Assembly: GCA_013822725.1 (NCBI GenBank)
Contig: PNKX01000013.1
Span: 1 to 64,000, forward strand
From: Pirellula sp.
GTDB taxonomy: Bacteria > Planctomycetota > Planctomycetia > Pirellulales > Lacipirellulaceae
Length of the DNA: 64,000 nt
Direction of reading: 5' to 3'
Made by a program: the position numbers and the translations under genes. The notes under the pieces were generated by a model. The model was not told the DNA's origin and did not search any database. It saw only the letters and a program-made list of their open reading frames with translations. Within the stretch, counting starts at the first letter, position 1. Every line of letters begins with the position of its first letter. Shown in pieces: positions 17,540-26,000 of the stretch.

Positions 17540-17647
17540 TTTCACTAAATCAGTGACGCTAGCACACGAAAAGCGATCTTTGCATCGCGTTTTTCCGATT
17601 GAAATCGAAGTTTCACCAATTCGATGAAACGTCACCAAGATAGTGAC
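17540..17647. promoter_or_regulatory. Three 18-bp dyad operator-like sites
   Basis: The sites at 17540-17557 (TTTCACTAAATCAGTGAC), 17611-17628 (TTTCACCAATTCGATGAA) and 17630-17647 (CGTCACCAAGATAGTGAC) align without gaps. All have TCAC in the left half, AA at positions 8-9 and TGA in the right half. Sites 1 and 3 are dyads with TCAC/GTGA arms and a 7-nt spacer. They lie between the sigma-54 activator gene and the small basic gene starting at 17304, about 235-340 bp upstream of that gene. This is the pattern expected for multiple binding sites of one dimeric regulator. Confidence 0.55.
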
Positions 17648-17811
17648 ATCGAGCGAGCGCCTACAGCGATCAGGTAAACGCTAGCGACGTCTTGTCCCGC
17701 CGCACAAAGTGCTAGCGTTAACGCCATAGAAAGAACGTACGCACGCAACGAAGATACGGCGTACGCGCGCGGCGCGGCGTTACTACGGCAGAGGCCCGTA
17801 AACAGAGAAGA

Positions 17812-18801
17812 TTAAGAAGGTTCGCCGTTGGAGTCATCTTCAGCGCTGAGTTGCGCAAGCAGGCGCGTCATCGTGTTGGGATGAATTCCCAACAACTTCG
17901 CCGCCCGCCCTTTGTGGCCGCCAGCCGTACGTAGGGCTTGCTCGACGGCAACCTGCCGCAGCCGACCAAGATCGGTATACGGAAGGTCGCGGCGATCGGT
18001 ACGCGCCGCGCAATTACCAGGAACGCTCGGCTCGCATTGCAACACATAGCTCTGTTCAAGGACAAAGCTCAATTGGCGGATATTCCCGGGCCAGTGGTAT
18101 TCGCAGAATGCCCGCAATGCATCCTGGCTTGGTTGCCACACGGGCTGATCGTAGCGTTTGGCGTATTTCTGCGAAAAGTACTCGATGAACAACGGGATGT
18201 CGGCCGTGCGATCGCGCAGCGGCGGCATCCGCAACTCCACCAAGTTCAGCCGATAGTATAGATCCTCGCGGAAGCGCCCTTCAGCTACTTCCTGTTCGAG
18301 CCGACGATTCGTCGCCGCGATGATTTGGACGTCCACCTTCACGGGGTGCGACGAACCGACCGGAGTGACCTCCCCTTCCTGCAGCACGCGCAGCAACTTC
18401 GGCTGCAACTCGAGCGGCATGTCGCCGACTTCGTCGAGAAAGACAATGCCTTTGTCGCCCGAGCGAAAAACGCCGAGGCTCGCACCCGCGGCGCCGGTGA
18501 ATGCACCACGTTCATGACCGAAGAGCTGGCTTTCCGCCAAGGTGGGAGTGAGGGCGGCGCAGTTGACCGGGATAAACGCCTGGTCTCGCCGAGCGCCAAC
18601 GCGGTGAAGAAGTCGGGCCCAAACTTCTTTGCCCGTACCGGTTTCACCGGTGAGAAGAACAGTACAGCCAACTTGGGCCGCGCGTTCAGCATGATGCGCC
18701 ACGCGCTTCACAGCGGTGTCGCGTCCAATTACCAAGCTAGCTGGATCGTCTGGTGGAAGAGTTTCCAGCGAAGCCAGCGAATGCAAAGCCACAGATGCCA
18801 T
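17812..18801 (-). CDS. Short sigma-54-dependent transcription activator with Fis-type HTH
   Basis: A 329-residue bacterial enhancer-binding protein. The AAA+ domain shows GETGTGKE at residues 52-59 (Walker A), GAFTGA at 99-104 (sigma-54 contact loop), VFLDEVGDM near 120-128 (Walker B), and LYYRLN and WPGNIRQL further on. The C-terminus KGRAAKLLGIHPNTMTRLLAQL is a Fis-type helix-turn-helix. There is no N-terminal receiver, PAS or GAF domain (only about 25 residues precede the AAA+ core), so it belongs to the short, PspF-like architecture and must be controlled by expression or by a partner. ATG 18801 is preferred; ATG 18873 would add 24 residues. It would act with the RpoN encoded at 37291. 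It reads the same way as the small-gene locus downstream and is a candidate controller of it. Confidence 0.9.
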   Translation of the reverse strand: MASVALHSLASLETLPPDDPASLVIGRDTAVKRVAHHAERAAQVGCTVLLTGETGTGKEVWARLLHRVGARRDQAFIPVNCAALTPTLAESQLFGHERGAFTGAAGASLGVFRSGDKGIVFLDEVGDMPLELQPKLLRVLQEGEVTPVGSSHPVKVDVQIIAATNRRLEQEVAEGRFREDLYYRLNLVELRMPPLRDRTADIPLFIEYFSQKYAKRYDQPVWQPSQDALRAFCEYHWPGNIRQLSFVLEQSYVLQCEPSVPGNCAARTDRRDLPYTDLGRLRQVAVEQALRTAGGHKGRAAKLLGIHPNTMTRLLAQLSAEDDSNGEPS

Positions 18802-19335
18802 CTTTTGTCTGCTCCGCGGCGGTTCGAGTACGAATCGCCGTTGTTCACATCTACTGCTCACAGTCGCTCGCATCCGGCGAGTCAGGTGAGTTGTAGATTT
18901 CTCTAAATCACTAGCGGCCCTATCTGGTTAAGCGAATAGAAATCAGGAACGGCAAGGATGTGCGCAGGATGCGAAGACCGTGCAGCGATGCGCCGACGAA
19001 GTTTGCCTCTTCATGACTCTAGTTGTCCCAGGTTGATTCTAAACGACATCGCGTTTCCGCTCAAATCTTTGTCGCCCCAAGTTGCTGTGATTTTGCGACA
19101 TTGAGGTCGGCTGGCGTTGACTTCCTGCCGCACCCCAAACCTTGAAAAAAACACGCAAGCTATTTGAAAACAAAGACTTACGTCGACAACTACCCGCCTT
19201 GCGATGCCAGCTTTCGTGACGTTTACCCAGAATGGGCAATCGCCGTGCCCTTTGCGGCTTGTGATAGTCGCCACCCTAGTGTCCAACCCCGATGGGCCGC
19301 TTGAGACGGTAAAATCCGCTGCTTCGGCATCATCG
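18802..19335. other. Intergenic region, no gene seen
   Basis: This is the region between the sigma-54 activator and the methyltransferase-like gene, both on the minus strand. A minus-strand frame at 19011-19424 exists but overlaps the methyltransferase end and has no recognisable sequence. A/T-richer stretches near 19140-19180 could hold a promoter for the activator. I see no exact sigma-54 or sigma-70 match. Confidence 0.35.
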
Positions 19336-20160
19336 CTAAGGTCGCCACGGACGGAGGGCGACCTTCGGGAGCTCCGCATCATGACGGGCGAATTGCAGAA
19401 CATGCTGCCATGGCAAACGATCAAATTGGCCGATCAGCTTGAAATCGTTCGCCTCAAGTTCTTTCACCACTTGGAGTTGGCTCATTTTATGCAGCGGCAG
19501 AATGGGGACCGATTCGTCTTCCTCACGGAACTCGACGAGAACAAGCCTCCCCTCCGACTTCAGGCTTTTGTGGACGGCGGCCAGAATTTCCGCCGGATTC
19601 GAGAGCTCGTGGTAAACGTCGACCATTAACACCAGGTCGAACGTGTCCGGAGCGAGGCCGCTTTCTTCTGCCGTGGCCAACACCGGTTTGATATTGGCCA
19701 GACCGCGGGGCCCTGCCCTCTCCCGCAGCATTTCCAGCATTTCAGGCTGAATGTCGATGGCATGCACGGCCCCCGTTGGGCCGACTCGCTTCGCGAGTTG
19801 CAGGCTGTGATACCCGTTGCCGCTGCCAAAATCGCAAACGATTTGCCCCGGTTGAATCTTGAGCGAGTTGAGGAGCTTCAGAGGCTCCTCTTCTTGCTCG
19901 CGCGTCGGCCGAGTCAGCCAACCGGCGCCGCTAAAGTGCATCGTCGGGGCGATCGTGCGCCCCATATACTCGGTACGCTCTCTCGCCGCTGGAGCGACTG
20001 CGGCGTCATCTATGGCCGATTCTTGCCGATCGCGAGCCTCTGGCGGCGCGTTCTGAGCGAGGGCCGTCGTAGAACTCTGCACCAGCCAGCTACTCGCCAA
20101 CAATGCAGATGCGGCAAGGCGGCCACGTGAACCAGCGGATAGCGCGATCAGAAATCTCAT
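19336..20160 (-). CDS. Class I SAM-methyltransferase-fold protein with a signal peptide
   Basis: A 274-residue protein with an N-terminal signal-like segment (MRFLIALSAG..LAASALLASSWLVQSSTTALAQ) followed by a methyltransferase fold: motif I VCDFGSGNGYHSLQLAKRVG, AIDIQPEMLE after beta2, TFDLVLMVDVYHEL (motif IV) and RLVLVEFRE. An early segment, MGRTIAPTMHFSGAGWL, is a mark of this planctomycete/cyanobacterial group. The family normally methylates small molecules using SAM in the cytoplasm; a signal peptide makes the location a puzzle. GGAGG lies upstream of two consecutive ATGs; the second (20160) has better spacing than the first (20163). It lies 49 bp from the lpxI stop on the same strand, so it may be the last gene of an lpxD-lpxI transcript. 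Confidence 0.82.
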   Translation of the reverse strand: MRFLIALSAGSRGRLAASALLASSWLVQSSTTALAQNAPPEARDRQESAIDDAAVAPAARERTEYMGRTIAPTMHFSGAGWLTRPTREQEEEPLKLLNSLKIQPGQIVCDFGSGNGYHSLQLAKRVGPTGAVHAIDIQPEMLEMLRERAGPRGLANIKPVLATAEESGLAPDTFDLVLMVDVYHELSNPAEILAAVHKSLKSEGRLVLVEFREEDESVPILPLHKMSQLQVVKELEANDFKLIGQFDRLPWQHVLQFARHDAELPKVALRPWRP

Positions 20161-20208
20161 CATTCCCCTCCGCTGCCAGAATCTGGAGCGAGGGAGTCGA
20201 CTCGCTCG

Positions 20209-21165
20209 CTAAGCGACGTGCTGCACGGCTGATTGGCCGTGAAGCGCCACTACAGAAAGTTTAAGCCACGCGGCCGCGTCTTGGAACTCCCGCGAATCGA
20301 GCAGAATGGTGGAGTTGGCCTCGATTGCCAAGACTTTTCCACCAGCGGCGGCGAGGGATTCGAGCGTTTTCAGGCCAACCGTCGGGACGTCGAATCGCAT
20401 ATCTTGCTGCGGCTTGGCGACTTTTACGACGGTGAAGCCGCCCTGGCGGCAGAGCTCGCCCGCGCGGCGAATGCAGAGATCGGTCCCTTCGATCGCCTCC
20501 ACGGCCAGCACCGCCTGATCTTTAACGCAAACGGTTTGGCCCACGTCGAGCCCGCCCATCTGCTTGGCCAAGTCCCAACCAAAGTCGACGTCGCGCAGTT
20601 GCTTCACCGACAGGGGCTTGCCCGCCACTTGGCCGCTCGAGACTAGCAACTGCGGCGCGAAGTCGGTGGCCGGTTCAAATCTGATTCCCGATTCTGCAAA
20701 GACGTGAACAATCGCCAGCAGCAGCGAATCGTCCTTGCGATCTTTCGTGCCAGTCACAAAGTGCCGATAAAACGTCCGCGCGGCGGTCCAATCGGGGCGA
20801 TGACGGAGCCACCAGCCGGGGTTATAGAACGTGACTTTATGGATTTTCCCCGCCATCACCGCGCGCTCGACGCCATGCTGGCGAAAGCGACCAATGATGC
20901 CGCCGATCGAGCCGATGCCGACCCAAGAGAACTCATCGCAGAGGTCGGCGAGCGCGGGATCGGCATGGTCGCGCACGGCCGTGCAGACGACTCGATGCCC
21001 TTGGCGTCGAAGTTCTTGCGCAACGACGATCGGATAGCGACCCCAACCAGCCAGCAAGCCGATGGGTTCCGCCAATCGAGAATGGTTCGCAGCGTTCGGC
21101 ACGTTGAGCGGGGGATTAGGCGGCTTGTTCAGAGGAGAGCCCGCCATCGGCGTCGTGGGCTTCAC
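20209..21165 (-). CDS. lpxI: UDP-2,3-diacylglucosamine diphosphatase LpxI
   Basis: A 318-residue enzyme of the LpxI (DUF1009) family, which hydrolyses UDP-2,3-diacylglucosamine to lipid X and UMP in lipid A synthesis at the inner membrane face. Family marks are [15 protein letters not shown] at the start of the N-domain and [16 protein letters not shown]. The C-terminal catalytic domain shows [37 protein letters not shown] and [17 protein letters not shown]. It overlaps the end of lpxD by 50 bp, so the two are one operon; a later ATG at 21147 would shorten the overlap and the unusual proline-rich N-terminus. LpxI replaces LpxH in organisms such as alphaproteobacteria and many planctomycetes. 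Confidence 0.95.
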   Translation of the reverse strand: MKPTTPMAGSPLNKPPNPPLNVPNAANHSRLAEPIGLLAGWGRYPIVVAQELRRQGHRVVCTAVRDHADPALADLCDEFSWVGIGSIGGIIGRFRQHGVERAVMAGKIHKVTFYNPGWWLRHRPDWTAARTFYRHFVTGTKDRKDDSLLLAIVHVFAESGIRFEPATDFAPQLLVSSGQVAGKPLSVKQLRDVDFGWDLAKQMGGLDVGQTVCVKDQAVLAVEAIEGTDLCIRRAGELCRQGGFTVVKVAKPQQDMRFDVPTVGLKTLESLAAAGGKVLAIEANSTILLDSREFQDAAAWLKLSVVALHGQSAVQHVA

Positions 21166-22183
21166 CCCGAAGTTCTTCTAACTGGCGTTGCAGGATGCGG
21201 AACTGCCGGCGCATTTCGGGGAGTTTGGCCACCGCAGCCATTTGGAGCTTGGCCTGTCGGATCGGCACGGCCGGGGCGCCAAGCATTTCCACGCCGGCTT
21301 CCACGTCGTTCGACACGCCCGCCTTCGAGCAAATAACTGATCGATCGCCGATATGAACGTGGTCGCGAACGCCAACCTGCCCGGCCATGACGACGTAATC
21401 GCCGGTCGTGGTGCTGCCGGCGATGCCGACCTGCGAGCAAATGAGGTTGTGTCGACCGAGACGGCAGTTGTGGGCGACCATCACCAGGTTGTCGATCTTC
21501 GTCCCTTCGCCGATGACCGTCGGGCCATAGGTACCGCGGTCGATCGTCGTCGCGGCGCCGATCTCGACGTCGGCAGCGATTTCCACGTTGCCTAATTGAG
21601 CAGACAGCAAATGCCGCCCATCGACCTGGCGGTAACCGAATCCGTAAGCGCCGATGACGGCGCCGGCATGGATCACGACGCGGTCGCCAACGTGGGTATC
21701 TTCGTAGAGAACGGCGTTCGGGAAGATAGTGACGCCAGAGCCAATGGTGCAGCCCGCCATGATGCGGACGCCAGAATGAATCGTCGTGTGGGCGCCGATG
21801 TGGACGTCGTCGCCGATCGTGGCGCCGGGATGGACTTCGACGTGCGGCGCCAGTTGGGCGGATGAACTCACCAGGGCTTGCGGGGAAACGCCAAAGCGGA
21901 CCGGCACTCGCGAGGGACGGAAGTGTCGTACGGCAGTCGCGAACGCCGCATGTACGTCGGCCACGACGACCGACGGCTTCCCGCCGCAATCGACGTTGGG
22001 CGACGCGATCACAGCCGCCGCGAGACTCGCGGTCAAACCACGGGCGCGGTCAGGATGATCGGCCAGCGTCACTTCGCCGCTGCGAGCGACGTCGATCGTC
22101 GCGGCGCCGGTGAGTGGAATGCGGGCGTCGCCGCGGAGGTCGCCCCCCACGAGTCGCGCCAGTTCGCCCAAAGTAGTCGGCAT
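21116..22183 (-). CDS. lpxD: UDP-3-O-acylglucosamine N-acyltransferase LpxD
   Basis: A 355-residue acyltransferase that adds the N-linked acyl chain from acyl-ACP to UDP-3-O-acylglucosamine in lipid A synthesis. The N-terminal uridine-binding domain has [11 protein letters not shown] and [15 protein letters not shown]. The body is a left-handed beta-helix of hexapeptide repeats ([20 protein letters not shown] and onward). [17 protein letters not shown] holds the catalytic His of the HNC motif. The C-terminus has a short coiled helix with [19 protein letters not shown]. The length is normal. It is followed by, and overlaps, lpxI. This supports an outer membrane with lipid A in this organism. 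Confidence 0.96.
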   Translation of the reverse strand: MPTTLGELARLVGGDLRGDARIPLTGAATIDVARSGEVTLADHPDRARGLTASLAAAVIASPNVDCGGKPSVVVADVHAAFATAVRHFRPSRVPVRFGVSPQALVSSSAQLAPHVEVHPGATIGDDVHIGAHTTIHSGVRIMAGCTIGSGVTIFPNAVLYEDTHVGDRVVIHAGAVIGAYGFGYRQVDGRHLLSAQLGNVEIAADVEIGAATTIDRGTYGPTVIGEGTKIDNLVMVAHNCRLGRHNLICSQVGIAGSTTTGDYVVMAGQVGVRDHVHIGDRSVICSKAGVSNDVEAGVEMLGAPAVPIRQAKLQMAAVAKLPEMRRQFRILQRQLEELRGEAHDADGGLSSEQAA

Positions 22184-22345
22184 CGAGAGGAAATCCTTTT
22201 CCAGTTCGACGAGTCGGAGTGGGCCGCCTCATGCTAGCAAGAGCGGCAGGGTCGGTGGCGAGAATGCGACCGGCCAGGAATCGTAGCCGTCGCGGCAGCG
22301 AAGCGACAAGACCAATGCCCGCTGCTATCGCTACGACGGAGTTCG

Positions 22346-22849
22346 CTACTCCACCGAGACGGTACGGACTTTCGAATGCGACCGGGCGAGGTACATCGCT
22401 TGCTCAAAATGTCGCTGCAGTTGCAGAAACTTGTGCAGACTGCCCCCCTTATCGGGGTGCATCTCCTTCACCTTACGTCGATAGGCCGCAAGGACTTGTT
22501 CCTCGGTACAGGGGAGGGCGAGATCGAGCGTTTCCAGACAGGGGGGCCGGTCGCGACGAGCCCAGTAGGGCGAATTTGGCGTGACCGACCGCGTCAGTAC
22601 GACTAGCGCGCGGCGGAGCGACCGCAAATAGCGTCGGAAGTCGATCACCATCAAGACGTACCCAAACGCCGGCAAACCAAAGGCGATGGCGAAGAAGGCG
22701 ACGAGCGCCGCCAAATCGACCGAGTCAGGCCACGATCGGGCGGTTTCCGCGAGAATCGGCGTCGCGCCGACGTCACGCAGCATTTCCATCTGCCAGGCGT
22801 GTGCGAATCCCAAGCGTTGCATCCTTTGCGGCTGGACCGCCCGGCCCAT
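22346..22849 (-). CDS. Membrane-anchored J-domain protein
   Basis: A 167-residue protein. One or two transmembrane segments (LAALVAFFAIAFGLPAFGYV) are followed by a C-terminal J-domain-like segment (LALPCTEEQVLAAYRRKVKE), the MHPDKGG signature with HPD, and a helix LQRHFEQAMYLA. J domains recruit and stimulate DnaK (Hsp70). The membrane anchor suggests a co-chaperone acting at the inner membrane. The HPD is intact. It lies just after the lpxD gene on the same strand (163 bp gap) and is divergent from lhr. Confidence 0.8.
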   Translation of the reverse strand: MGRAVQPQRMQRLGFAHAWQMEMLRDVGATPILAETARSWPDSVDLAALVAFFAIAFGLPAFGYVLMVIDFRRYLRSLRRALVVLTRSVTPNSPYWARRDRPPCLETLDLALPCTEEQVLAAYRRKVKEMHPDKGGSLHKFLQLQRHFEQAMYLARSHSKVRTVSVE

Positions 22850-23014
22850 CTGTTCGGATCACTGCTTCGCATTGTAACCGCATTTCAATCGGTTGCGACG
22901 AGTGCAGCGCAATTCTTGGTCTGCGATACATTTGTTTACCTCGCCCCGCGCCGAGCGGCGCCAAACGGCGTAGAATGCGACGACAAAACATGCAACGGAC
23001 CTAGAGGATGATCG

Positions 23015-26000
23015 ATGCCGCGGACGCCGGCGAAATCGACGACGTTACCAGGAATGAAGTCGTTCCACGCGGCGACGCAATCCTGGTTCGGCGATGCGCT
23101 CGAAACGCCGACGCGGATCCAACGCGAAGCTTGGCCGGTGCTGGCAGCTGGGAAGAGCGCGCTGCTGCTGGCCCCGACCGGCTCGGGGAAGACGCTGGCC
23201 GCGTTCTTGGCGGCGATTGATCGGTTGATGTTCCATCCCTTGCCTGAATCGACGGCAAGCAACAAGCCGGCAGCCGTGGAAAGGAAGCGTCGGCGTCCCG
23301 CAGGGACTCCGAAAGCCTCAACGCCGACCGCAACCGGAGTTCGGATCCTTTATATCTCGCCCCTCAAGGCGCTCGCGGTCGACGTCGATCGCAACCTTCG
23401 CACGCCGCTCGTCGGCATCCAAGCGGTCGCCGAGCGGCAAGGGGACGACTTCACAGCCCCCAAGGTTGCCGTCCGCTCGGGCGACACCTCCGCCGCCGAT
23501 CGCCGCGACATCGTTCGGCGCCCGCCCGAGATTCTGATCACGACGCCGGAGTCGCTCTACCTGCTGCTCACTTCGAAGTCTCGCGACATCCTCCGGAACG
23601 TCGAAACGGTCATCATCGACGAAATCCATGCCGTCGCCGCCACCAAACGGGGCGTCCATCTCTTTCTCAGTCTCGAACGGCTCGAACGTCTGCGACGCGA
23701 GCAAGACGCCCAGCGAGCGCCGCTGCAACGCATCGGGCTCTCGGCCACGCAACGTCCGCTGGAAGAGATCGCCCGGCTCCTTGGCGGCGCCGAGGCCGAC
23801 GCCAAAGCCGATGCGCCGGTTCGGCCGCGCGAGGTGGAGATCATCGATGCGAGCGAACCGAAACGACTTGACCTGCGGATCGAAACGCCGGCCGAGGATA
23901 TGGCGAGGCTAAGCCAACCGCTGGAGATCCAAACCGGGCCAGCTTCCGCAGGGCCATCGTTTGCCTCGATTTGGCCGACAATTCACCCGCGTCTAGTGGA
24001 ATTGATTCGCGGCCATCGCTCGACGATGGTCTTCGTCAACAGCCGTCGTCTCGCGGAACGGTTGGCGGCGGCGATCAATGAATTGGCCGAAGAGGAAATC
24101 GCCCAAGCTCACCATGGTTCGATCGCGCGAGCAAAACGCGTCGAGATCGAAGACCGGCTGAAGCGTGGCGACCTGCCGGCGATCATCGCCACGTCGTCGA
24201 TGGAACTTGGCGTCGACATGGGCGCCGTCGACCTGGTGATTCAGATCGAGGCCCCGCCATCGGTCGCTTCGGGCATGCAGCGGATCGGCAGGGCAGGGCA
24301 CAGCGTCGGCGCTCCCTCCAGTGGCGTGATCTTCCCCAAGTTTCGCGGCGACCTCCTCGCTTGCAGCGCAGCGACGCAGCGGATGATTCGCGGCGAAGTC
24401 GAATCGACCCGCTACCCTCGCAATCCTCTCGACGTGCTGGCGCAACAAATTGTCGCCATGGTGGCGATGGATCCGATCTCGGTCGACGACCTCTACGCCG
24501 CCGTCCGCGGGGCGGCGCCGTTTCACGAGTTGCCGCGCTCGTCGTATGACGGCGTGCTCGACATGCTCTCGGGTCGTTACCCTTCTGACGAATTCTCGGA
24601 GTTGCGGCCGCGCATCACTTGGGATCGGCTGAGCGGCCAACTCACGCCGCGAAAATCGTCGCAGCGGCTGGCCGTTCTCAACGGCGGCACGATCCCCGAC
24701 CGCGGCCTGTACGGCGTCTATCTCGCCGGCGACGTCGGCAGTAACGGCACGCGGGTCGGCGAACTCGACGAAGAGATGGTCTTCGAAACCCATGCCGGCG
24801 ACGTTTTCCTGCTTGGCGCCTCGTCGTGGCGGGTGTTGGAGATCACCCGCGATCGTGTGCTCGTGGCGCCAGCGCCTGGCGAGCCGGGCAAGATGCCGTT
24901 CTGGCGGGGCGACGGTCCCGGTCGGCCGCTCGATTTCGGCCGCGCCATTGGCGAGTTGTCGCGCCAACTTGTGAAGTCGCCGCGCTCCGAAGCGGCGGCG
25001 CTGCTGCAAGAATCGTGTCGCCTCGACGGCCAGGCGACCGAAAATCTCCTCCGCTACGTCGACGACCAGCGCGAAGCGACTGCCGAGCTACCGAGCGACC
25101 AATGCATCGTCGTCGAATCGTTTCTCGACGAGCTCGGCGACTGGCGCACCTGCATTCTCTCCCCCTTCGGCAGCCGCGTTCACGCCCCATGGGCGATCAC
25201 CGTCGCCAGCCGACTACGGGCTGAGACCGGGTTGGAGGTCGACTTCATGTGGTCCGACGATGGGATGGTGTTCCGGTTGCCGGAAAGCGAGCAGGCCCCC
25301 CGCTTCGACATGCTCTTCCCCGCCTCGGGCGAAGTCGAAGACCAACTCGTTCGCGAGCTCGGCTCGACCGCCATGTTCGCCGCCCGCTTCCGCGAGAACG
25401 CCGCCCGCGCGTTGCTCTTGCCGCGACGCCAGCCGAATCGCCGCACGCCCCTGTGGATGCAGCGACGCAAATCGGCCGACCTCCTCGCGGTCGCGTCGCG
25501 CTACGAGCGGTTCCCGATAATGCTCGAAACGTACCGTGAATGCTTGCGCGACGCCTTCGACGTGCCGGGTCTCAAACAAATCCTTAGCGAGATCGAACGG
25601 CAATCAATCCGCGTTCATCAGGTCGAGTCGCCAACCCCCTCGCCGTTCGCATCATCGTTGATGTTCAACTACACGGCGAACTTCCTCTATCAAGGAGACG
25701 CCCCGCTCGCCGAGCGCCGCGCCGCCGCGCTCGCGCTCGACCACGCGCAACTGCGCGAGTTGCTCGGAACGACCGACTATCGCGAGCTCCTCGATCCCGA
25801 AGCAATCGACGCCCTGCTGCTCGAACTGCAACGGCTCGACCACCGTGCAACAAACGGTCCCGACGCCGTGCACGACCTGCTGCTCCATCTCGGCGATCTA
25901 AACGAAGAAGAACTCGCCGCGCGCTGCCCCGCCGACGCCGTCGCCACCGGCCAGCTGGAACGGTGGCTCAGCGAGTTGACCGCCACACGCCGCATCGTGC

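Noticed and set aside
19011..19424. Minus-strand frame of 137 codons between the sigma-54 activator and the methyltransferase
   Set aside because: It overlaps the end of the methyltransferase gene in another frame and has no recognisable sequence or ribosome-binding site.
23993..25009. Minus-strand frame of 338 codons inside lhr
   Set aside because: Arg/His/Ala-rich shadow of the helicase gene; the + strand frame carries all helicase motifs without a break.
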